Of a stretch of 12,770 nt of DNA, positions 1 to 4,222 are shown one piece after another (the first letter of the stretch is position 1; each line of letters begins with the position of its first letter). This stretch comes from Pseudomonadota bacterium (lineage in GTDB: Bacteria; Myxococcota; Myxococcia; Myxococcales; Anaeromyxobacteraceae): assembly GCA_023428085.1 (NCBI GenBank), contig JAEYZK010000023.1:1-12770 (forward strand), given 5' to 3'. The notes beneath the pieces were generated by a model, which made no database searches, was not told where the DNA came from, and saw only the letters and a program-made list of their open reading frames with translations. The translations under genes were made by a program, and so were the position numbers.

Positions 1-7
1 GCTCGGC

Positions 8-131
8 GGGGAGGGGGGGGCCAGCGAAGCCGGGGGGAGGGCGAAGCCCTCCGCCGCGGGGCAGCCGCGCGCAGCCGCGAAGCGGCGCGCACGGCGCAGG
101 TCCCCGCCGGCGGGGCGGGGGCGCGGCCCCC
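8..131 (+). repeat. GCGAAGC-hairpin intergenic repeat, copy 1
   Basis: This non-coding block fills the leader of hisB and is a diverged direct copy of 1405-1560. Positions 55-100 match 1453-1498 at 44 of 46 bases. It contains three inverted repeats each centred on GCGAAGC: 21-33 (one A/C mismatch), 36-52 (perfect 7-bp stem GGAGGGC) and 74-86 (perfect 5-bp stem GCCGC). It ends in GC palindromes at 102-115 and 117-131. Four G-runs lie in 8-41, around the first hairpin. d(GCGAAGC) is known from the literature as an exceptionally stable DNA mini-hairpin. The block ends 9 bases before the hisB ribosome binding site. No protein-coding content is seen; the end of the preceding gene, if any, is not recognisable in bases 1-7. 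Confidence 0.75.
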
Positions 132-140
132 GTGCGACAC

Positions 141-145
141 GGAGG
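141..145 (+). promoter_or_regulatory. hisB ribosome binding site
   Basis: GGAGG lies five bases before the ATG at 151, and supports that ATG over the open frame that begins at 132. Confidence 0.75.
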
Positions 146-150
146 TTGGC

Positions 151-747
151 ATGAGGCGGGCGACGGCGGCGAAGGGCCGGGCGGCGCGGAAGACGCGCGA
201 GACCGACGTGGACGTGGAGCTCGCGCTCCAGCCGGGCGAGGCGGAGATCTCCACCGGCGTCCCGTTCTTCGACCACATGCTCGAGCAGATCGGCCGCCAC
301 GGCGGCCTCACGCTGCGCGTGAAGGCGAAGGGCGACCTGCACGTGGACGCCCACCACACGGTCGAGGACGTGGGCATCGGGCTCGGCGAGGCGCTCCGGC
401 AGGCGATGGGCGACAAGGCCGGGCTCGCGCGCTACGGGCTCGCCGTGGTCCCGCTGGACGAGGCGCTCGCCGAGGTGGTCGTCGACCTCTCGGGCAGGCC
501 GCACCTCACCTTCAACGCCGGCCTCCCCTCGGGCAAGAAGTTCATCGGGACGTTCGACGTGGACCTCACGCAGGACTTCCTCCAGGCGCTCGCCAACCAC
601 GCCCGGATCTGCCTGCACGTGAACGTCCGGTACGGCCGGAACCTGCACCACGTCGTGGAGGCGATCTTCAAGGCCACCGCCCGCGCGCTGCGCGCCGCGC
701 TCGCCCGGGAAGGGACGGGCCTGGCGTCCACGAAGGGGGTCCTGTGA
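151..747 (+). CDS. hisB: Imidazoleglycerol-phosphate dehydratase
   Basis: This enzyme dehydrates imidazole-glycerol phosphate to imidazole-acetol phosphate, the seventh reaction of cytosolic histidine synthesis. The 198-residue product has the usual length of a monofunctional HisB, with no fused phosphatase domain. The metal-binding and catalytic signatures are present: FFDHML at 39-44 (His42), DAHHTVEDVG at 66-75 (His68, His69, Glu72), and the second-half partner NLHHVVEA at 164-171 (His166, His167, Glu170). The family's two duplicated halves are both complete. The ATG is backed by GGAGG. The stop overlaps the hisH GTG start (GTGA), which implies translational coupling. The first 15 residues are basic and slightly longer than in some relatives. 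Identification is secure. Confidence 0.97.
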   Translation: MRRATAAKGRAARKTRETDVDVELALQPGEAEISTGVPFFDHMLEQIGRHGGLTLRVKAKGDLHVDAHHTVEDVGIGLGEALRQAMGDKAGLARYGLAVVPLDEALAEVVVDLSGRPHLTFNAGLPSGKKFIGTFDVDLTQDFLQALANHARICLHVNVRYGRNLHHVVEAIFKATARALRAALAREGTGLASTKGVL

Positions 748-1379
748 GCCACCCCGCCCCGAAGACGGGGAGCCCTCCCGGCACCGTGGCGCTCGTGGAC
801 TACGGCGCCGGGAACCTCCGCTCGGTCGAGAACGCGCTCCGCGAGGTGGGCGCGAGCGTCGTCGTCACGCACGACCCTGACGCCGTGGCGAAGGCCGACC
901 GCGTGGTGGTGCCGGGCCAGGGCTCGATGCCGGAGTGCGCGGCCGCGATGCAGCGGAGCGGCGTCGCCGACGCCCTGCGGGACGCGGTCCGGCGCGGCCG
1001 GCCGGTCCTCGGCATCTGCGTCGGCCTCCAGCTCCTCTTCGAGGACGGCGACGAGGCGGGCGGCGCGAAGGGGCTCGGGCTGCTCCCCGGCCGGATCGCG
1101 CGGCTGCCGGCGGACGTGAAGCTGCCCCACATCGGCTGGTCGCCCGTCCGCCACGTCGGCCCGGCGGATCCGCTCTTCGCGCCGATGGACGGAGAGTACG
1201 TCTACTTCGCGCACTCCTACGCGGCCCCGGCCGACGCGCCCGGCGCCGCGCTGCTCGCGACCCACGGGCGCCCGTACTGCGCCGCGCTCGCGCGGGGCAA
1301 CCTGTTCGCCACGCAGTTCCACCCCGAGAAGAGCCAGAAGGTGGGCCTGGCGCTGCTCGAGCGGTTCGTCCACGTCTAG
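744..1379 (+). CDS. hisH: Imidazole glycerol phosphate synthase, glutamine amidotransferase subunit
   Basis: HisH releases ammonia from glutamine and channels it to HisF. The pair makes imidazole-glycerol phosphate and AICAR in the cytosol. The product is 211 residues. It has the class I amidotransferase nucleophile in GICVGLQLLF (Cys92) and the His-Glu of the catalytic triad in FHPEKS near the C-terminus (His193, Glu195). The early VDYGAGNLRS segment is typical of HisH. I chose GTG at 744 because it overlaps the hisB stop as GTGA and follows a GGGGG stretch at suitable spacing. An in-frame GTG at 786 would begin just before VDYGAGN and is the main alternative. The frame stays open upstream to 132, but that part is out-of-frame hisB. 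The partner hisF lies two genes downstream, beyond the repeat. Confidence 0.96.
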   Translation: MSHPAPKTGSPPGTVALVDYGAGNLRSVENALREVGASVVVTHDPDAVAKADRVVVPGQGSMPECAAAMQRSGVADALRDAVRRGRPVLGICVGLQLLFEDGDEAGGAKGLGLLPGRIARLPADVKLPHIGWSPVRHVGPADPLFAPMDGEYVYFAHSYAAPADAPGAALLATHGRPYCAALARGNLFATQFHPEKSQKVGLALLERFVHV

Positions 1380-1404
1380 CCATGACCCACACGGAAGAGA
1401 TGCA

Positions 1405-1560
1405 GGGAGGGGGGACCCAGCGAAGCTGGGGGGAGGGGCTTTGCCCCTCCATCGCGGGGCAGCCGCGCGGAGCCGCGAAGCGGCGAGCACGGCGCAGGGC
1501 CCCGCGTAGCAGGGGTGGGGCCCCAGGAGCTTTGCTCCTGGGGCGGGGCGGCACGCCCCG
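1405..1560 (+). repeat. GCGAAGC-hairpin intergenic repeat, copy 2
   Basis: This second, longer copy of the 8-131 repeat, in the same orientation, fills the 205-base gap between hisH and hisA. Its hairpins are CCCAGC-GAA-GCTGGG (1416-1430), GGAGGGGC-TTT-GCCCCTCC (1432-1450), GCCGC-GAA-GCGGC (1472-1484), and a perfect 10-bp stem around TTT (1521-1543). A final CGGGGC/GCCCCG stem spans 1544-1560. Loops are GAA or TTT closed by G-C pairs in every case except the last. Stems differ in sequence from copy 1 but keep pairing, and order and spacing are conserved. The G-run architecture of 1405-1438 has the same 34-base length as 8-41. The block ends 8 bases before the hisA ribosome binding site. No T tract follows, so it does not look like a simple terminator. 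Confidence 0.8.
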
Positions 1561-1568
1561 TCACACAT

Positions 1569-1578
1569 AGGAGGAGGG
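1569..1578 (+). promoter_or_regulatory. hisA ribosome binding site
   Basis: An AGGAGGAGGG stretch precedes the hisA ATG by six bases. It is the strongest Shine-Dalgarno sequence in the his genes here, and fits independent initiation after the structured repeat. Confidence 0.75.
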
Positions 1579-1584
1579 CAGCCG

Positions 1585-2301
1585 ATGCTCGTCATCCCCG
1601 CCATCGACCTCATGAGCGGAGAGGTCGTCCGCCTCGAGAAGGGCGACTTCGACACGAAGAAGGTCTACGCCGGCCGGCCGGCGGACAAGGCGGCCGAGTT
1701 CGCGCGGGCCGGCGCCACCCTCGTGCACGTCGTGGACCTCGACGGTGCGAAGGCGGGCTGGCCGGTGAACCTCGACTCGGTCCGGGCGATCTGCCAGGTG
1801 CCCGGCATCGAGGTGGAGCTCGGCGGCGGGCTGCGCACGCTCCCGGACATCGAGAAGGTCCTGAAGCTCGGGGTGAGGTACGTGGTCCTGGGCACGGCCG
1901 CGGTCGAGCGGCTCGGGCTGGTCGAGGCCGCGTGCAAGGCCTTCCCCGGCCGCGTCCGCGCCGGCATCGACGCGCGGAACGGCGAGGTGAAGGTCGCGGG
2001 CTGGGTCTCCGGCACGGGCCTCGCCGTGGCGGAGGTCGCGCGCAAGGTGAAGGCGGCCGGGGTGGATCTCGTCGAGTACACCGACGTGGGGCGCGACGGG
2101 ATGTTCTCGGGCGTGGACGCCGCCGGCGCTGCGAAGCTCGCGGCCGAGGCCGAGGTCCAGGTGGTCGCGTCGGGCGGGGTGGCGAGCATGGCCGACGTCA
2201 CCGCCTGCCGCGACGCGGGGCTCGCCGGGGTCATCGTGGGCAAGGCCATCTACGAGGGCAGGCTCTCGCTGCGCGAGGCGGTCCAGGCGGCGAAGGGGTA
2301 G
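1585..2301 (+). CDS. hisA: Phosphoribosylformimino-AICAR phosphate (ProFAR) isomerase
   Basis: HisA carries out the Amadori isomerisation of ProFAR to PRFAR, the substrate of the HisF-HisH synthase. The 238-residue protein is a full-length (beta-alpha)8 barrel. The two catalytic aspartates expected for the family are present: Asp8 in IPAIDLMSG and Asp129 in AGIDARNG. The phosphate-binding glycine motifs of the two half-barrels are GGGLR at 80-84 and ASGGVAS at 195-201. The ATG follows a strong AGGAGGAGGG. The gene is separated from hisH by the repeat but is only two bases from hisF, so hisA and hisF are very probably coupled. Nothing suggests a dual HisA/PriA function beyond the general fold. 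Identification is secure. Confidence 0.97.
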   Translation: MLVIPAIDLMSGEVVRLEKGDFDTKKVYAGRPADKAAEFARAGATLVHVVDLDGAKAGWPVNLDSVRAICQVPGIEVELGGGLRTLPDIEKVLKLGVRYVVLGTAAVERLGLVEAACKAFPGRVRAGIDARNGEVKVAGWVSGTGLAVAEVARKVKAAGVDLVEYTDVGRDGMFSGVDAAGAAKLAAEAEVQVVASGGVASMADVTACRDAGLAGVIVGKAIYEGRLSLREAVQAAKG

Positions 2302-2303
2302 CC

Positions 2304-3086
2304 ATGCCGGCCAAGCGGATCATCCCCTGCCTGGACGTGAAGAACGGGCGCGTGGTGAAGGGCGTCCACTTCAAGAACCTCCGCGACGCGGGCGATCCCG
2401 TCGAGGCGGCCGCGCGGTACGACGCGCAGGGCGCGGACGAGATCACCTACCTCGACATCGCCGCCACCCAGGAGAACCGCGGCACGCTCGTCGAGCTCGT
2501 CACGCGGACGGCCGCGCGGGTCTTCGCGCCGCTCACGGTCGGCGGCGGGGTCCGGAGCGAGGACGACTTCGTGACGCTCCTCCACGCCGGGGCCGACAAG
2601 GTGTCGGTCAACTCGTCGGCGGTGAAGGAGCCCGGGCTCGTGGACCGGCTCTCGAAGCTCGCCGGCGCGCAGGCGCTGGTGGTGGCGGTGGACGTGAAGC
2701 GGCGCCCGCGGGAAGCGGGCAAGGACCAGGAGTGGGAGGTCTACGTCGCCGGCGGCACGAAGCCGACCGGCGTCGAGGGGCTCGCCTGGTGCCGCGAGGT
2801 GGCGGCGCGGGGCGCCGGGGAGATCCTGCTCACCTCGATGGACCGCGACGGCACGCTCGCCGGCTATGACCTGGAGCTCCTCGAGAAGGTGTGCAGCTCG
2901 GTCACCGTCCCGGTCATCGCCTCGGGCGGGGTGGGGACGCTCGAGCACCTGGCGGAGGGGCTCCGGTTCGCCGACGCCGCGCTCGCGGCCTCGATCTTCC
3001 ACGACGGGAAGCACACGGTGGGCGAGGCGCGGGAGTATCTGATCCAGCGCGGGCTCCACGTGAGACCCCTGAGGCCTGAGGCCTGA
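2304..3086 (+). CDS. hisF: Imidazole glycerol phosphate synthase, cyclase subunit
   Basis: HisF is the cyclase half of the HisH-HisF synthase. It uses channelled ammonia to convert PRFAR to imidazole-glycerol phosphate and AICAR, the latter feeding purine synthesis. The 260-residue product has the catalytic pair Asp11 (IIPCLDVKNGRVVKG) and Asp130 (VVAVDVKRR). It also has the phosphate-binding glycines VGGGVRS near 79-85 and ASGGVGT near 206-212, and the STSMDRDG-like segment LTSMDRDGT near 176-184. I chose the ATG at 2304, two bases after the hisA stop; a GAAGGGG stretch inside the end of hisA serves as its ribosome binding site. The frame is open upstream to 1515, but only as a hisA shadow. 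The last residues (RPLRPEA) and the stop are encoded in a heptanucleotide repeat, so the tail probably varies between strains. Confidence 0.97.
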   Translation: MPAKRIIPCLDVKNGRVVKGVHFKNLRDAGDPVEAAARYDAQGADEITYLDIAATQENRGTLVELVTRTAARVFAPLTVGGGVRSEDDFVTLLHAGADKVSVNSSAVKEPGLVDRLSKLAGAQALVVAVDVKRRPREAGKDQEWEVYVAGGTKPTGVEGLAWCREVAARGAGEILLTSMDRDGTLAGYDLELLEKVCSSVTVPVIASGGVGTLEHLAEGLRFADAALAASIFHDGKHTVGEAREYLIQRGLHVRPLRPEA

Positions 3087-3097
3087 GGCCTGAGGCC
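3070..3097 (+). repeat. TGAGGCC heptanucleotide tandem repeat, four units
   Basis: Four perfect TGAGGCC units run from 3070 to 3097, preceded by a decayed unit (TGAGACC) at 3061. The hisF stop codon is the TGA of the third unit. Because the unit length is not a multiple of three, unit gain or loss could shift where hisF ends. Confidence 0.85.
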
Positions 3098-3152
3098 CGA
3101 CGCCCCTGCGGAAGCAAACGAGTCCGGACGACGTTCAGAAAGGTAGATCCCC

Positions 3153-3485
3153 ATGGCAGACGAGCGTTTCCTCGCCCAGCTCTGGGCCACCATCGAGTCG
3201 CGGAAGGCCGACGAGAGCGCCTCGAAGAGCTACACCCGCCAGCTCCTCTCCAACCCTCCCAAGATCCGCCGGAAGGTCATGGAGGAGGCGTACGAGGTGA
3301 ACGAGGCGCACCAGGCCCTCGCGGACGGCAGGGACTCGAAGGATCACCTCGCCCACGAGGCGGCCGATCTGCTGTACCACCTGTTCGTGCTCCTCTCGTC
3401 GGCCGACGTAACCCCCGCTGAGGTCTATGCGATCCTGGAGCGGCGCCATGCCCTGCCGTCGGGTCCGAGGCCCGGAACTCCTTGA
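3153..3485 (+). CDS. hisE: Phosphoribosyl-ATP pyrophosphohydrolase
   Basis: HisE hydrolyses phosphoribosyl-ATP to phosphoribosyl-AMP and pyrophosphate, the second reaction of histidine synthesis. The product is 110 residues, a stand-alone HisE of the all-alpha MazG-like fold. The metal-binding acidic residues are visible in EEAYEVNEA (Glu44, Glu45, Glu48) and HEAADLLYH (Glu69, Asp72). The segment SYTRQLLSNP near 26-35 is also typical. No HisI cyclohydrolase domain is fused and none is found in the window, so PRA-CH activity must be encoded elsewhere. AAAGG at 3139-3143 lies nine bases before the ATG. A 66-base gap separates it from hisF. It is the last his gene here, and its stop codon overlaps a promoter-like element for the next operon. 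Confidence 0.95.
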   Translation: MADERFLAQLWATIESRKADESASKSYTRQLLSNPPKIRRKVMEEAYEVNEAHQALADGRDSKDHLAHEAADLLYHLFVLLSSADVTPAEVYAILERRHALPSGPRPGTP

Positions 3486-3510
3486 CAGACTACAGGAATT
3501 CTTCTAATAG
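3482..3510 (+). promoter_or_regulatory. Candidate sigma-70 promoter for the rpsU operon
   Basis: A perfect -35 hexamer TTGACA (3482-3487) is followed, after exactly 17 bases, by TAATAG (3505-3510), a weak match to TATAAT. The stretch is unusually AT-rich for this window and overlaps the hisE stop. It would start transcription near 3517, 14 bases before the terminator-like hairpin and about 100 bases before rpsU. The -35 and spacing are strong and the -10 is not. Confidence 0.55.
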
Positions 3511-3530
3511 CGGCCGACCAGACCCGCGGA

Positions 3531-3569
3531 GAGCCGGACGCTGCGCTGCGCCCGGCTCGCTCGTTTTTT
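3531..3569 (+). terminator. Hairpin plus T6: his-operon terminator or rpsU leader attenuator
   Basis: A 7-bp stem GAGCCGG (3531-3537) pairs with CCGGCTC (3552-3558). After one A/C mismatch, three further pairs continue inside to a six-base loop. TTTTTT at 3564-3569 follows five bases after the stem. This resembles a Rho-independent terminator, though the T tract is slightly distant. It lies downstream of hisE and of the putative promoter at 3482-3510, but upstream of rpsU. It therefore could end his transcripts, limit rpsU-operon transcripts, or both. Confidence 0.6.
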
Positions 3570-3615
3570 GAACCCGAACAGGAAGCAGCAATCCCCGCAA
3601 GGTGAGAGGAACCGA

Positions 3616-3810
3616 ATGACCGGAGTGCGTGTCAAGGATGGCGAGTCCTTCGAGAACGCCATGAAGCGCTTCAAGAAGCAGTGCGAGAAGGCCGGCATCC
3701 TCTCGGAGATCCGCAAGCGCGAGCACTACGAGAAGCCGAGCGTGAAGCGGAAGAAGAAGTCCCTCGCCGCCAAGAAGCGCGCGATGAAGAAGATGCGCAA
3801 GGGGTTCTAG
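3616..3810 (+). CDS. rpsU: 30S ribosomal protein bS21
   Basis: bS21 is a small basic protein of the 30S platform near the 3' end of 16S rRNA, and helps mRNA recruitment. The 64-residue product shows the family pattern: an N-terminal VRVKDGESFENAMKRFKK segment, KREHYEKPSVKRK in the middle, and a lysine/arginine-rich tail ending KKMRKGF. The ATG at 3616 has GAGAGGA five bases upstream. The frame is open from a TTG at 3568, but those 16 residues do not look like bS21 and overlap the terminator T tract. It is the first gene of an rpsU-yqeY-dnaG-rpoD cluster, the classical macromolecular-synthesis arrangement that joins translation, replication and transcription initiation. The yqeY start follows 20 bases after its stop. 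Confidence 0.95.
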   Translation: MTGVRVKDGESFENAMKRFKKQCEKAGILSEIRKREHYEKPSVKRKKKSLAAKKRAMKKMRKGF

Positions 3811-3830
3811 CCCTCGGGCCTGGAGCGGAG

Positions 3831-4109
3831 ATGGCGCTGAAGGAACGGCTCGACGCCGATCTCGAGACCGCCTCGCGGGCGAACGACGAGGTCACCGTGT
3901 CGGTCGTCCGGCTCCTGAAGAGCGCCATCAAGTACCGGGAGATCGAGCTCGCCAAGGCGCTCGAGGACGCCGAGATCCACGGCGTGATCGCCTCGGAGAT
4001 CAAGCGCCGGCGCGACGTGATCGAGCAGCACCGCGCGGGCAACCGCGGCGACCTCGCCGCGCGCGAGGAGGCGGAGATCCGGGTGCTGCAGGCATGGCTC
4101 CCGGTCTAG
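3831..4109 (+). CDS. YqeY/GatB-like protein, short form lacking the C-terminal domain
   Basis: The product resembles the N-terminal part of YqeY (GatB/YqeY family), a small helical protein related to the tail of the GatB amidotransferase subunit. Its own role is not established. The 92 residues begin MALKERLDADLETA and show the family features VSVVRLLKSAIKYREIE, EIKRRRDVIEQHRAGNR and LQAWLP. Family members are usually near 150 residues and continue after the LP with a second helical domain carrying a KGxADG-like motif. Here a stop follows LPV at once. The -1 frame stays open from 4094 to 4180 with GC-rich third positions, but shows no recognisable C-terminal domain. GGAG lies five bases before the ATG. 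The position between rpsU and dnaG is common for yqeY. Family membership is fairly sure; whether the protein is functional is open. Confidence 0.8.
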   Translation: MALKERLDADLETASRANDEVTVSVVRLLKSAIKYREIELAKALEDAEIHGVIASEIKRRRDVIEQHRAGNRGDLAAREEAEIRVLQAWLPV

Positions 4110-4180
4110 CGGGCGCGACGCCGCGGGCCGAGGAGACGGTGTCGGCGGAGCTGGTGAAGACGCGCTGCTTCGGGACGTGA

Positions 4181-4205
4181 GCGCGCCGGGCCGGTGCGGG
4201 CGCGC
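4181..4205 (+). promoter_or_regulatory. GC-rich hairpin upstream of dnaG
   Basis: GCGCGCC (4181-4187) pairs perfectly with GGCGCGC (4199-4205) across an 11-base loop, just before the dnaG ribosome binding site. There is no T tract, so it is not a typical terminator. In E. coli a terminator between rpsU and dnaG lowers dnaG expression, and this hairpin could act in a similar way or by RNA processing. That role is inference. Confidence 0.35.
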
Positions 4206-4211
4206 GGGGCC

Positions 4212-4218
4212 GGGAGGA
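4212..4218 (+). promoter_or_regulatory. dnaG ribosome binding site, points to a CTG start
   Basis: GGGAGGA is the only good Shine-Dalgarno sequence near the start of dnaG. It lies 4 bases before CTG 4223 but 19 bases before the first conventional start, GTG 4238. Confidence 0.65.
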
Positions 4219-4222
4219 TTCT

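Noticed and set aside
132..743. In-frame extension of hisH upstream over hisB
   Set aside because: The residues are Arg/Gly/Ala-rich shadow sequence in the wrong frame of hisB. The GTG at 744 with GTGA overlap gives a normal-length HisH.
432..1655. Minus-strand frame of 407 codons opposite hisB and hisH
   Set aside because: It is an antisense shadow with no family motif, and crosses two intact his genes and the structured repeat. High GC content keeps such frames open.
1515..2303. In-frame extension of hisF upstream over hisA
   Set aside because: It is out-of-frame hisA with biased composition. HisF begins naturally at the ATG two bases after hisA.
3568..3615. Upstream TTG start giving an 80-residue S21
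   Set aside because: The extra 16 residues do not resemble bS21, and the TTG overlaps the end of the T tract. The ATG at 3616 has a good ribosome binding site.
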